Origin: a virus | Reading direction: 5' to 3' (one strand) | IMG/VR virus record: IMGVR_UViG_3300047508_000033 | Span: 1-38,968 of that record | Length of the DNA stretch: 38,968 bases | In this document: positions 13,945 through 22,305 of the stretch, piece after piece | Numbering within the stretch: position 1 is the stretch's first letter | How the letters are laid out: the number at the start of each line of letters is the position of its first letter | The notes under the pieces: generated by a model | The model's database searches: none | What the model was told of the DNA's origin: nothing | Seen by the model: the letters and a program-made list of their open reading frames with translations, nothing else | Program-made: the position numbers and the translations under genes

Positions 13945-14640
13945 CTATGCCGAAGCGCGATACGTCGCCGTGAACCGCAGGTTTTTACCGGAGAGCGCCA
14001 CGTTAGTAATTTGCGCGCCCGCCATCGTGAAAAATGACACCGTGGTGGACGAGGCCAACACCACGCCCGTCAGCGCCGCCCCGAAATCGGTGTAGTAGAC
14101 CGTGGCCCCGTACTGCGATGGTTGGTTCGTGAACGGGAGACCGCTAATCGCATTCCCCGCCCCGCTCGCCGTCGCCGGATACAGCAGGCCCACCGTGGCG
14201 GTGACGAGTTGTCCCACCTTCACGTACTGCCCCTGCTGGATCACGGTGAACGTGAGTCCCGCGCCACTCACATCGGTCGGCGTCCATAACCCTTCTTCGT
14301 AGTCGTCCAGTGTGTTGGCATCCGTCGAGGGGTTCTGCACGGCGGGAAAGGCGATCTGCCCGGTGAACACCCAGCCGGTCTTGGTGTTCTTCCCGCTGGT
14401 TTTCATGTAGCAGACGGTGGTACTCGTCGTGCCGTCTGAGCGCAGAAAGAGATCGCCGGGGCTCCCCACGACGACACCTTCGGGACTGCCGATCCCGCTG
14501 TGAATGCGTGTCGTCGGGCCGTTTGGCAGGCTTAATTCAAGCGGTTGCGTGTTAATGGCACCCACGATGTCATCGAGTGCGTCGGCCACGGGGCCACCAA
14601 TCGCCTGCACATCCACGCGATTCCGCCAGATGGCCTTCAC
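13945..14640 (-). CDS. Tail fibre / spike protein
   Basis: 231 residues from GTG 14640, overlapping the tail hub stop (GTGA). The second half carries a tail-fibre pattern: LDDYEEGLWTPTDVSGAG, then QGQYVKVGQLVTATVGLLYPA, GNAISGLPFTN, and terminal beta segments (VTSFF...ITNVALSGKNLRFTATYRASA). The DDYEEGxWTP...YxKVG...GLPF signature is common in receptor-binding fibres and short appendages. The N-terminus probably attaches to the hub encoded upstream. Host receptor unknown. Confidence 0.75.
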   Translation of the reverse strand: MKAIWRNRVDVQAIGGPVADALDDIVGAINTQPLELSLPNGPTTRIHSGIGSPEGVVVGSPGDLFLRSDGTTSTTVCYMKTSGKNTKTGWVFTGQIAFPAVQNPSTDANTLDDYEEGLWTPTDVSGAGLTFTVIQQGQYVKVGQLVTATVGLLYPATASGAGNAISGLPFTNQPSQYGATVYYTDFGAALTGVVLASSTTVSFFTMAGAQITNVALSGKNLRFTATYRASA

Positions 14641-16631
14641 GACGTTCTCGGCTCCTGTTGCTGCGTCGGGACGATGATGCGGTCGAACGACCACGCATTA
14701 CTGACCGCTGAGGCGTCGCCTACGGTGATCTGGATATTGTTCGACCCGCCGAGCGCCGAGCCGCCGAATCGGGCCGTGACGCGCGTCTCGCTTCCCGCTG
14801 CGGTCAAGAGCGCCGTGCCGGTCTGTGCGGGGTTCGCGCCGAAGTCCGGTGTACAGGTGGCCGTCAAGGTCACGCCAGAGGCCGCAGGCGCGAGCACTTC
14901 CATGTCGCCCGTCGCCATGTTGTAGCCCGGCACTTCCAACGGTTTCGTGGTGATCGTCGCTTGGAAATTGGTCCCGGCGTCCTGTGTGACCGTTGTATCT
15001 ACCGCCTTAATCACACGATTGTTGGCCGAGGACTGCCCCACGTACGGCACCAACTGGAAGCCCATCGACGCGCCGATGCTGTTGGCGAACATCACGGAAC
15101 ACCGCGCCGTCGCGAGACTGCCCGTGAAGCGACTCCACGCGCCCTGCCCTTGGTTCGCCCTCACGTCAAGGACCACCAGCGTATCGGGGTCGTTGCTGGC
15201 ACCCGTCGCGAACCAGCACCACAGTTGGCGCAGATCCGCGTGGTAGACCATATGGCTGATCACTTTCGTGGCCGCCATGTTCATCACGGATGTCGGCCCG
15301 AGGATCAGGTCTTCGATGCCGCGCCCGATGTAGCGCAAGCCGCCCGCGCTATACCCGCCCGAGGAATACCCCGCTTGTCCGTACCGGAACACGCCACGAT
15401 GCGTCATCACGTAGAGGCAGGGATTCCCCTGAGAGTCTTCACCGGCACACGCCGCGTGACTCCCGACACACCCGAGCGTCCCGCTGATCTTCACGCGACG
15501 ATACGGCTGATCGACCGATCCTGTCGGGGCCAGTTCGTACATCTGCCGCGATTTGAAGGCGTAGAACTTATCCCACACCGGACCGACGAGGGCTATGGGC
15601 GGCCCGCTATCGTTCTCGTCAAAGTCGAGGAAATAGTTCGTCGTGGTATCCACACGTTCTGCATCGCCTTGGTCGAGCGCCCCGACGACCGCCGAGAACT
15701 CCATCCGGTTCTGCTTGTCGGTGGAAGTCCACGACCCCCAGCCCACGAGACGATTCTGATCGGCCGCGATCAGCCGATAGGCTTTCTGGAGCGTGAACGT
15801 GCCGGTGAGCGGGGACACCGCGAAGGTGCCCGCGCTATATGACGCAGTCGAGTTCGTGTCATCGATAAAGAGCGTGCCGACCGCGGTAAGGCCAGAGATC
15901 ACATAGAACGTCACGCCATCAGCCGACGCTTCGACGTACCACTGCGTGATTAATTCACTGGACGGTGTGATGGGTCTCGCGACGCGCGCCGCCGTGCCCG
16001 TCCCGCTCGGAACGAAAAACGACGGAGGCGTGGCTTCCGACCGCCGAGTCGTACTGTTCACGGTCGGCGCGGCCCACCGAACGCGGTAGTAGCGGCCCAC
16101 CGCCGCATACGTCCCTGCCCCGGTATCACTGACGGTTGGCCCAGACCCGCCAGGTGACACGCCGGTCCGTCGAACCGCGTTCGAGACTGCATCCCAGCAA
16201 TGCAAACGATCCACAGCGGTCGGGAGACTGATAAATAGGAGCCCGTTCAGTGAGGCCCACGTCACGTCGTAGCGATTCGCGCTGAAGGTCGTGGAGTCGA
16301 TCACGCTGCCAGGGTTGGCCCAGGTGGTACTGTTCACCAGACGCGCGAAGATCGTGGGCGCGGAGGCGTCGTCCATCGCCCACAGTTCCGCGTCGGCATC
16401 GTTTGTCGCCGGCACATGCCGCGCCATTGTCGTCACAACCCCGGTGATATTCGAGCCAGTCATGCTCGTATTACTGGACCCGTACCGCTTCCTGAATCCT
16501 GTCGTCCGATACCAGTCCCCATTGACCGCATCCACCACCTGATTCGGCGCGAACGACGGCGACAGCGGCGGATCGGCGCCGTTTCTCCCACCGGAGAGGT
16601 CCGCGAGCACGAGGCGATTCTTCTTATCCAC
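14637..16631 (-). CDS. Tail hub / DNA stabilisation protein (propeller-like)
   Basis: 664 residues from GTG 16631, directly after the upstream stop. It begins DLSGGRNGADPPLSPSFAPNQ, a motif typical of phage proteins like P22 gp10 or T7-type tail tubular B proteins, which form beta-rich neck or nozzle structures. Repeated Trp/Tyr-rich beta segments (LWAMDD, RLHCWDAV, VGRYYRVRWAAP, QLWCWFATG) support a propeller-like fold. It follows the adaptor gene and precedes the fibre, the normal podovirus order. Good evidence for a tail component, moderate for the exact subtype. Confidence 0.75.
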   Translation of the reverse strand: MDKKNRLVLADLSGGRNGADPPLSPSFAPNQVVDAVNGDWYRTTGFRKRYGSSNTSMTGSNITGVVTTMARHVPATNDADAELWAMDDASAPTIFARLVNSTTWANPGSVIDSTTFSANRYDVTWASLNGLLFISLPTAVDRLHCWDAVSNAVRRTGVSPGGSGPTVSDTGAGTYAAVGRYYRVRWAAPTVNSTTRRSEATPPSFFVPSGTGTAARVARPITPSSELITQWYVEASADGVTFYVISGLTAVGTLFIDDTNSTASYSAGTFAVSPLTGTFTLQKAYRLIAADQNRLVGWGSWTSTDKQNRMEFSAVVGALDQGDAERVDTTTNYFLDFDENDSGPPIALVGPVWDKFYAFKSRQMYELAPTGSVDQPYRRVKISGTLGCVGSHAACAGEDSQGNPCLYVMTHRGVFRYGQAGYSSGGYSAGGLRYIGRGIEDLILGPTSVMNMAATKVISHMVYHADLRQLWCWFATGASNDPDTLVVLDVRANQGQGAWSRFTGSLATARCSVMFANSIGASMGFQLVPYVGQSSANNRVIKAVDTTVTQDAGTNFQATITTKPLEVPGYNMATGDMEVLAPAASGVTLTATCTPDFGANPAQTGTALLTAAGSETRVTARFGGSALGGSNNIQITVGDASAVSNAWSFDRIIVPTQQQEPRTS

Positions 16632-16793
16632 TTATGGAGCGGTCTGCTGCGCTTGAAGCGTGGTCACGACGATGTTGGCCTTCGCCAGTGAAATGGCGGC
16701 TTCCATCGAGGACGCGACGATGCCGGTCTGCGGCACATTGAGAGCGCCTGGGCCTGGGACGTTCACGTTGAGCAACACGCTGTATGTCGGCAA
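16632..16793 (-). CDS. 53-residue protein with TTG start
   Basis: Begins at TTG 16793, 3 bases after the adaptor stop, and ends directly before the GTG of the tail hub. Sequence LPTYSVLLNVNVPGPGALNV, then PQTGIVASSMEAAISLAKAN and IVVTTLQAQQ. The tight fit between two structural genes strongly supports translation. A short beta hairpin followed by a helix is suggested. Possibly a minor neck or assembly protein; no family recognised. Confidence 0.6.
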   Translation of the reverse strand: MPTYSVLLNVNVPGPGALNVPQTGIVASSMEAAISLAKANIVVTTLQAQQTAP

Positions 16794-16796
16794 GGG

Positions 16797-17765
16797 TTAG
16801 CCTCTCGTCGCCGGGAACCACGCGCCAAAGCGCGACCGCTCCATGCCACGCTCCGAACGCGATGGCAGGAAATCAGGCGGGCATGTCGCGAAGTACTTCA
16901 ACGCGCTCATGCCCTTGGTGTAGTCACGTTCCGCCAGCGTGCGCCGGTCAGCGTCGTTCGCTTTCGTCCACTCTTTAATCAACGCGCCTTCCACGAGCAG
17001 GTAGTGGAAGTCCTCGGGCAACAGCGGCTCGTCGGTCGGGTTCGCCATGTCTGTGACGTTCCGCACGTAATCCACGTAATACGTGATCGCGCTCGCGGGT
17101 GTGGGGTGGAGGATGATGGACAGATAGCGGCCGTAGGTCGCGCCAATCGCAATCCGTGCAAGTTCGTTCCCTGCCGTCACTGCATCGAACAGACTGATCG
17201 TTCCCACCCCCACGGCACTCACGTAGAACTTTTCGACGGTCAGATGGTCCGTGAACGTCCCCACCTGCACGCGCGAGGTGCCGTTCAGCGTCGCGGCGCC
17301 AGAGAACGCATACCCACCCGTCCTGACGGTTTCCACCTTCACCGATTGCGTGGTATCGCTGGCCGACGAGGACACTACCCACAGGCCCGTCGCCGCTGCG
17401 GGCTGCGTCTGCACCTGTTGCCAGCCGGTGTTGATGAACGAATCAGGCGGGCCTGTCTGCACTAAGCCGGGATCTTCGCGGCGGATGTCCGCCAGCGCCC
17501 GCTGGTTGAGCGACACCTGCGTTGTGCGATCCGTGATCGCCTCGATCCGCGCGATGGCTGGCGGCAGGCCATAGCGACTCTGCCCAGACACCGATGCGAA
17601 CGTGATCGGCTGGTCGTCCCGCAGGAAATCCAGCCCCGGTGTTCCGAGGATCTGCCGATGTGTCGTGTTGACAAACGCCGTCAACCGCGTCGTCACCGCT
17701 GACGCCGGGGACGACGGCTGATCCGTGCGTCGATACAGCTCCGCGAGGATATTGGTCAGGTTCAT
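16797..17765 (-). CDS. Head-tail adaptor protein
   Basis: 322 residues. The N-terminus (NLTNILAELYRRTDQPSSP...LTAFVNTTHRQILGTPGLDFLRDDQPITF) and the C-terminal LPEDFHYLLVEGALIKEWTKANDADRRTLAERDY match the phage adaptor/neck family that sits between portal and tail hub in podoviruses and many metagenomic phages. The middle is beta-rich. Gene order (adaptor, hub, fibre) supports this. The ATG overlaps a micro-gene stop (ATGA). Confidence 0.75.
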   Translation of the reverse strand: MNLTNILAELYRRTDQPSSPASAVTTRLTAFVNTTHRQILGTPGLDFLRDDQPITFASVSGQSRYGLPPAIARIEAITDRTTQVSLNQRALADIRREDPGLVQTGPPDSFINTGWQQVQTQPAAATGLWVVSSSASDTTQSVKVETVRTGGYAFSGAATLNGTSRVQVGTFTDHLTVEKFYVSAVGVGTISLFDAVTAGNELARIAIGATYGRYLSIILHPTPASAITYYVDYVRNVTDMANPTDEPLLPEDFHYLLVEGALIKEWTKANDADRRTLAERDYTKGMSALKYFATCPPDFLPSRSERGMERSRFGAWFPATRG

Positions 17766-17860
17766 GCAAGACCTGTGAATGGCTGCGCGCCGGTCATCAC
17801 GAATGACACCGGGAGGGACGGCGCACTACGAGCGACGACACGACGCGCAACCAACTTCAC
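17762..17860 (-). CDS. 32-residue micro-gene between structural genes
   Basis: GTG 17860 overlaps the upstream stop (GTGA) and its stop overlaps the adaptor ATG (ATGA). Sequence VKLVARRVVARSAPSLPVSF followed by VMTGAQPFTGLA. It fills an otherwise empty gap exactly and would carry ribosomes from one structural gene to the next. Basic N-terminus; no family recognised. It could be a translation-coupling leader rather than a functional protein. Confidence 0.45.
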   Translation of the reverse strand: MKLVARRVVARSAPSLPVSFVMTGAQPFTGLA

Positions 17861-18477
17861 GCCGGGACCGCCGTCCGCAGGCGCGCGACTTCCGCTCGCA
17901 ACGTGTCGAGTTCGATCTGTTCCGGCGTCTTGATCCCGAACGCCGTCCGCAGCATGTCCTCCATGCTCGGCAACGTCTCGCGGCGTTCCTGCACCGGGAA
18001 GGTGAACAGCAGTTTTGCGATCTTCCCGTCAGGGGCTCGCTCTCCGCTAATCGTCAGCGTGTCCGTGCTCTTGTCCGTGCGGATGAACGGATACGATCCC
18101 GGTTCCGCCTGGTTGAGCATTTCGATTTCCATCGCGGTCGTGGTGTCCGTATCGATCGGATAGCCGACCCAGAACATCTCGCACTTGAGCGCCTGACGCG
18201 GACGGGCGCGGTCCCCTTCCGCATAACTGAACACGCTGATCCCTGGATGGGTCTTGTTGCTCGGGTTCGCCGCGCGCTCGTGCGCCTCGGCCGACATCTG
18301 CGTGACGCGGAGCAGGATCTTCTCCAGCCGCTCATCGTCAGACGCGGCCGGCGTGGACTTCGCCGCCAGCAGCGCCGCGACCTGCTGCTGCAAGCCGTCG
18401 AGCTGTTCCTGCAACGTCGCCGTGTCGTCGGTGTCGTCAGCCTTCTGCGCGTATTTCTTCGGGTCCGCGATGGCCAT
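17857..18477 (-). CDS. Virion-region protein with N-terminal coiled coil
   Basis: 206 residues. A coiled-coil segment (TATLQEQLDGLQQQVAALLAAK, ~19-40) is followed by a helical region and a compact middle domain (KCEMFWVGYPIDTDTTTAMEIEMLNQAEPGSYPFIRTDKSTDTLTISGERAPDGKIAKLLFTFP). It ends in another coiled coil (TPEQIELDTLRAEVARLRTA). It lies between capsid genes and the adaptor gene. Possibly a minor head or completion protein; no family recognised. Confidence 0.55.
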   Translation of the reverse strand: MAIADPKKYAQKADDTDDTATLQEQLDGLQQQVAALLAAKSTPAASDDERLEKILLRVTQMSAEAHERAANPSNKTHPGISVFSYAEGDRARPRQALKCEMFWVGYPIDTDTTTAMEIEMLNQAEPGSYPFIRTDKSTDTLTISGERAPDGKIAKLLFTFPVQERRETLPSMEDMLRTAFGIKTPEQIELDTLRAEVARLRTAVPA

Positions 18478-18479
18478 GT

Positions 18480-18728
18480 CTAGCCCAACCTCTCGCCAGC
18501 CAGCGTGACGACCGCGACCTGAATGTCATCCGCGATGTTGGCGGTCGGGTAATCGTTGGCAACCGAAATGTTGCTGTGGCCCTTCGCGTTCGCGCCGGCC
18601 GTCCCTTCGCCGCCGCCCTCGATCTTGCGCGGCGGCGCATCGCCGCTGATCGTGCGTTCGATCCCCGTCGCGTTGGCGACCGAGATGTTGTCGTAGCCCT
18701 GCTTACGCCCCTGAAGAGTCGTTGACAT
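18480..18728 (-). CDS. Small protein with repeated NISVAN motif
   Basis: 82 residues. GYDNISVANATG (~11-22) and GHSNISVANDYP (~50-61) are an internal duplication around NISVAN, separated by a Gly/Ala-rich linker. The C-terminus is beta-like (DDIQVAVVTLAGERLG). A ribosome site AAGGAG precedes the ATG by about 9 bases. It sits in the head-gene cluster; a small capsid-associated or decoration role is possible. No family recognised. Confidence 0.55.
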   Translation of the reverse strand: MSTTLQGRKQGYDNISVANATGIERTISGDAPPRKIEGGGEGTAGANAKGHSNISVANDYPTANIADDIQVAVVTLAGERLG

Positions 18729-18750
18729 ATGACAATTTCTCCTTACTGCG

Positions 18751-18987
18751 TTACCGAATCTCGCGTCGTTTCCACGTGAACTGCCACCACCGCGGTAAGC
18801 GATAGAGCCACACGCCGTCTGCGTCCTGCCCCGCGTGGAGATACCAGCGCCCGTCCCACGTCAGCGCCTCCAGCCCGCGCACCGTGCGCCCGAAATACTT
18901 CACCCGCCCATTGACGCGAATCCCGCACCAGAGATCGGGATCACGCGGGGCGATGCTCGCTCGGCTTCTCCGGCGGAAGAAACTCAC
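18751..18987 (-). CDS. Small Trp/Arg-rich protein
   Basis: About 78 residues if started at GTG 18987, which lies inside the preceding gene by 47 bases; downstream GTG codons are alternatives. The core DLWCGIRVNGRVKYFGRTVRGLEALTWDGRWYLHAGQDADGVWLYRLPRWWQFTWKRREIR is convincingly protein-like, with many Trp and Arg residues. The start is uncertain. No family recognised; it is in the head-gene cluster. Confidence 0.5.
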   Translation of the reverse strand: MSFFRRRSRASIAPRDPDLWCGIRVNGRVKYFGRTVRGLEALTWDGRWYLHAGQDADGVWLYRLPRWWQFTWKRREIR

Positions 18988-19231
18988 CACCGACGCCCCA
19001 CTGCGGATCGAGCGCCGCCGCCAAGAGTTCGCGTGCGACATCCAGATACCGAAAATTGCCTTGCCCGGTAAACGCCCATACGTCCCGTCCTCCGATCACT
19101 GCCCGAAAACAGAACCCCTCTCTCGCTAAGTCGATCCCGAACGTCGTCACCACGCCGCCCATTCCGCGAATCTCCGCGACAATGGCGCGCGTCAACGTCC
19201 GAGCGTCGGCTTCAGAAAGAGAGGGGTCCAT
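18941..19231 (-). CDS. Small head-cluster protein
   Basis: 96 residues starting MDPSLSEADARTLTRAIVAE, with an alpha/beta core (MGGVVTTFGIDLAREGFCFRAVIGGRDVWAFTGQGNFRYLDVARELLAAALD). It lies 4 bases after the beta-rich protein gene. The ribosome site is weak, so it is probably coupled to the gene upstream. No family recognised. Confidence 0.55.
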   Translation of the reverse strand: MDPSLSEADARTLTRAIVAEIRGMGGVVTTFGIDLAREGFCFRAVIGGRDVWAFTGQGNFRYLDVARELLAAALDPQWGVGGEFLPPEKPSEHRPA

Positions 19232-19235
19232 CGAA

Positions 19236-19982
19236 CTACGCCTGGAGCCGCAGGAACACGAAGTTGTTCTTCGTGCTGACGCCGACCTGCATCATGTTGC
19301 CGACGAGGGTCGAGGTCGGCTGCGCCGCCGCCGTCCACACGTCCACCGCGCCCGCCGTGGTGACCGAGTTGATCACCGGAGCGGTCACCGCCGGGGTGCC
19401 GTTGATCAGCACCGAGGACGGTCCCCAGGTCTGCAACCAGCCGTACTGCGCGGCCGTGATGATGTACGTCGAGACACCCACCACCGCGCCCGTCGAAGTC
19501 GTCGGCACCTGAATGACGTTCTTGTACGGGTTCGACACCAGACCGACCGCCGACGAGGCGGTCAGCGCAACCTGGATCGGTTCGTTCAGCACCAGCGTGA
19601 ACGCGGTCGAAGCCGTGATCGCGGCATGACCGGAGACCGAGTAGGTGTAGCCGTTGCCCGGCGTGGTATCCACCTGAAGGTAGCCCTCGGCGTACAGGTT
19701 GGCCGCACCAGCCGTGTTGCCGGGGGTGAAGACGAACGAGGTCGCGCCGAGCGCGACGATCGGGGCCGTCTTGGCGAGGTGGTTGGGAATCGGCGCCGGT
19801 CCCTGCTGCAAGTTCCCCGCGACGAGATCCGACACACCCGCGCTCGAGTAGAAGAAGACCCGTCCGTCGCGGCAGCGGTAGCGCGTGCCGAGCGGGTGGA
19901 CCTGTGTCGCGGACGACTGAAACATGTCCTGGCCCGGCGCTTCCATTTCGCCGCCGAACATGTTGATTGCGATCTGAGCCAT
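19236..19982 (-). CDS. Capsid-associated / decoration-like protein
   Basis: 248 residues directly downstream of the major capsid gene. It is Ala/Gly/Thr/Val-rich with many beta segments (GTRYRCRDGRVFFYSSAGVSDLVAGNLQQ, GYTYSVSGHAAITASTAFTLVLNEPIQVAL, STLVGNMMQVGVSTKNNFVFLRLQA). AGGA precedes the ATG. Genes in this position in podovirus-like phages often encode head decoration or minor capsid proteins; this is a context-based assignment. Confidence 0.55.
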   Translation of the reverse strand: MAQIAINMFGGEMEAPGQDMFQSSATQVHPLGTRYRCRDGRVFFYSSAGVSDLVAGNLQQGPAPIPNHLAKTAPIVALGATSFVFTPGNTAGAANLYAEGYLQVDTTPGNGYTYSVSGHAAITASTAFTLVLNEPIQVALTASSAVGLVSNPYKNVIQVPTTSTGAVVGVSTYIITAAQYGWLQTWGPSSVLINGTPAVTAPVINSVTTAGAVDVWTAAAQPTSTLVGNMMQVGVSTKNNFVFLRLQA

Positions 19983-20056
19983 GTCGATGTCCTGCTTTCG
20001 TTAGTGGTGCGTGAGGCCGCTCAGGATTGAGTCGGCCCCACGAACTTCCACTCGAT

Positions 20057-21025
20057 TTACGTGATGGCCGAAACGACGCCGAGCCGACGCGCGTTGGTCG
20101 TGATCAGGTTGCACATCGTGCGGACGGGGTAGACGGTGAGGGTCTGGTTGGCGGGACGCTGTTCGTCCAGCATCTTGAACCACGAGCCCTTCTTGTAGGC
20201 GAGCTTCAGGAAACGCGGATTGAAGAAGTACAGGTTGCCTGCCGGGCAGGCCACGTCGTACGACATCTTCGCGCCCTTGAACTTCAGGACTTCGTTCTTG
20301 AACCCGCCGTCGGCGTCGGTCTTGTCGGTGAACCGCTCGTTGGCGAGCAGGAGCCCTTCGAAGCCTTCGAACGTCGCCCGGTCGGTGACCGCCGTGGACG
20401 GGTGCGCGTCGCCCATGCCGTTCGAGCACAGGTTGTAGATCGAGCGCATCGCGGCCCGCAGGTTGTCGAAGGCCGAAGTCGTCTTCGTGCCGGCGGTCTG
20501 CTGGTTGCGCCAGAAGGTGAAGTTGGCGCGGTTGATCGCCAGCGCGGTGCCCGTGGTGGGCGTGGTCGAGATGAGGTACTGGAAGCCGCCGATCTGCTTC
20601 GAGTTGTTCCCGGTGCCATCCGAGAACAGGTCGGTGTTGATCGCCCGGCGCATCGAGTTCTTCAGGTTCTCGAGCTTCGCCGGGAGCAGCGGAAACACGG
20701 TGCCGTCGCCCGCGTTGCGATCCGCCTCGAGGTCGGAGAGGATCGCCGTGCCGGCGTATTCCTTCCACTGCGCTTCGAAGCGATCGAACACGTCCACGCG
20801 GGTCGTGCTGATCGGGTCGGTGTCCGAGTAGGACGAGACGGTGGTGTTGACGGCGTACTCCAGCGGACCACTGATGTAGTCGCCACCGGACAGGCCGAGG
20901 AACCCGTCGCCCTTGGAGAGCTGGTTGAAGACGAAGTAATCGTCGTGGATGTTGTCTTCGGGGCCTTTGCCGACCACAGCCTCCCAGTTGGCTGTGACGC
21001 GCTGGCCGACGTTCGGATTTGCCAT
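20057..21025 (-). CDS. Major capsid protein
   Basis: 322 residues. Composition and motifs fit an HK97-fold coat of the type found with scaffold and large portal in podovirus-like phages: N-terminal helix (NVGQRVTANWEAVVG), an E-loop-like region (GDYISGPLEYAVNTTVSSYSD), a spine-helix-like stretch (TSAFDNLRAAMRSIYNLCSNGM) and a C-terminal beta/P-domain region (NLYFFNPRFLKLAYKKGSWFKM). It is preceded by a scaffold-like gene and followed by a decoration-like gene. High expression is expected from its place behind the twin-hairpin leader. Confidence 0.8.
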   Translation of the reverse strand: MANPNVGQRVTANWEAVVGKGPEDNIHDDYFVFNQLSKGDGFLGLSGGDYISGPLEYAVNTTVSSYSDTDPISTTRVDVFDRFEAQWKEYAGTAILSDLEADRNAGDGTVFPLLPAKLENLKNSMRRAINTDLFSDGTGNNSKQIGGFQYLISTTPTTGTALAINRANFTFWRNQQTAGTKTTSAFDNLRAAMRSIYNLCSNGMGDAHPSTAVTDRATFEGFEGLLLANERFTDKTDADGGFKNEVLKFKGAKMSYDVACPAGNLYFFNPRFLKLAYKKGSWFKMLDEQRPANQTLTVYPVRTMCNLITTNARRLGVVSAIT

Positions 21026-21048
21026 GCTTGTTCTGCTTTACTGGCGGC

Positions 21049-22086
21049 TCACCACTTCAGGCTTTTGTCCAGAAAGGACTTGGGCCGAGATGTGGCCGCG
21101 ACGACGGCGCCTGCGGGGTTGACCGCTTGACTAGCCGCCTTGGTTTTGAGGGTTTCCAGCACATCGGCCTGGGCCTTCCCGGCGAGCGCGGGCGCGATCT
21201 TGGTTTTCCGCACTTCGAGCGCCGCTTTGTGCGCCGTCCATGTCGGATTCGCGTCCATCAGCTTGGAGACTTCCGACAGGAGCGCCTGATTGCCGTCGAG
21301 GATGTCTGTGACTTCGGACATCACTTCGTCGGCTTTCGCGTTGACCTGACGGGTCGTCTCTTCGGCTTTCTGCTGCGCTTGGCGCTGGTCACGTTCGGTT
21401 TTCAGCGGACCGAATTCCTTCTGCACTTCCGCCAAGAGCTGCGCCTTGTTCCAGGCGTCGCGCTTGGCGAGTTGTGCCGACGAATAGGTCGTGCCGGTGA
21501 CTTGCCCGGTGGCGTCCACGATCTGCACGTCCGGCTGCGGTTCGGCGTTCGCCTGTTTCGTGGCGAGCATCCGTCCCGCGTTGGACCGGAGCGCAGCGGC
21601 GTGGACCGGATTGGCTTGCAGTTCCGAGATGAATCGCATCGCGAAGCCGACCGGATCACTGGTCATCTGACCGGCGATTTGGCCGAACTTCTCAACGGAT
21701 TCACGAGCGCCGGGCTGCTTCGCCCATCCAAAGTCACGATCGAACGCGGCCGTGGCTTCCGATGCGGCTTTGGTCCGCGCGTTTTCGAGCGCGGTCTTGT
21801 GAGCCTCGAACGGAATCGGGCCGGTTTTGGCGTCGGTGCTGAGTGGAGTCGCGCTCTGCGAATCGGTGCCATCGACGGGCAGTGTGGTTGCCCCGTCCGG
21901 TTGGGTCGTGGCGTCGGTCGCGTGCAGAGCGGCGTCCTTGGCGAAGGCTTCCGCCATCGTCTTGGGACGCTCGGCGGGCGTCGGCGCGGCACTCACCGTG
22001 GTCGTCGTCGCGCCGGATGTCGGCGTCGAGACGGGTGCGGGAGTGGCGCTGGCGCTCGTCGTGATTGTCGGTGTCGCAGTCTCCAT
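21049..22086 (-). CDS. Capsid scaffolding protein
   Basis: 345 residues. The first ~70 are Thr/Ala/Pro-rich and disordered; the rest is strongly helical and charged (KTALENARTKAASEATAAFDRD, KRDAWNKAQLLAEVQKEFGPLK, ERDQRQAQQKAEETTRQVNAKAD), ending in a basic tail (SRPKSFLDKSLKW) as in many scaffolds that bind coat. Gene order portal - scaffold - coat supports this. AAGGA lies 5 bases before the ATG. A protease domain is not visible. Confidence 0.7.
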   Translation of the reverse strand: METATPTITTSASATPAPVSTPTSGATTTTVSAAPTPAERPKTMAEAFAKDAALHATDATTQPDGATTLPVDGTDSQSATPLSTDAKTGPIPFEAHKTALENARTKAASEATAAFDRDFGWAKQPGARESVEKFGQIAGQMTSDPVGFAMRFISELQANPVHAAALRSNAGRMLATKQANAEPQPDVQIVDATGQVTGTTYSSAQLAKRDAWNKAQLLAEVQKEFGPLKTERDQRQAQQKAEETTRQVNAKADEVMSEVTDILDGNQALLSEVSKLMDANPTWTAHKAALEVRKTKIAPALAGKAQADVLETLKTKAASQAVNPAGAVVAATSRPKSFLDKSLKW

Positions 22087-22098
22087 AACGTCCTTCGT

Positions 22099-22138
22099 CC
22101 CCGTGTGGTGGGGTGCCCTGTGGCCCGTGTGGTGGGCC
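22099..22138. promoter_or_regulatory. Twin hairpins with identical loops before the scaffold gene
   Basis: CCCC-GTGTGGT-GGGG (22099-22113) and GGCCC-GTGTGGT-GGGCC (22122-22138) are two adjacent short hairpins with the same 7-base loop. In the minus-strand leader they lie 13-52 bases upstream of the scaffold ATG. They may protect the mRNA, be a processing site, or bind a regulator (for example coat or scaffold protein). Confidence 0.6.
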
Positions 22139-22161
22139 GTCCCAAGCTCTCGACCACAACG

Positions 22162-22212
22162 AAAAAGGACCGGCCAACGGCTCTCGTGAGAGCAATTAGC
22201 GCGGTCCTTTTC
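22162..22212. terminator. Strong (bidirectional) hairpin terminator
   Basis: Outer arms AAAAGGACCG (~22163-22172) and CGGTCCTTTT (22202-22211) enclose an inner hairpin GCTCTC-GT-GAGAGC (22180-22193). The A-rich and T-rich ends make it work as an intrinsic terminator in both directions. It separates the cluster of tiny genes (transcription from the right) from the scaffold/capsid genes, so a promoter for the latter is expected between 22087 and 22160. Confidence 0.65.
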
Positions 22213-22305
22213 CGTGCGGCCTCTTGTCGGATGGCGGCTTAAGGTGAGCCTGTGTCAGCGGGTAATTAGTCCGCTCCAGCCAATCCGTTCAAAATCTGTG
22301 TTAGG

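Noticed and set aside
20027-21130. 367-codon plus-strand open frame over the capsid gene
   Set aside because: Shadow of the major capsid gene in GC-rich DNA.
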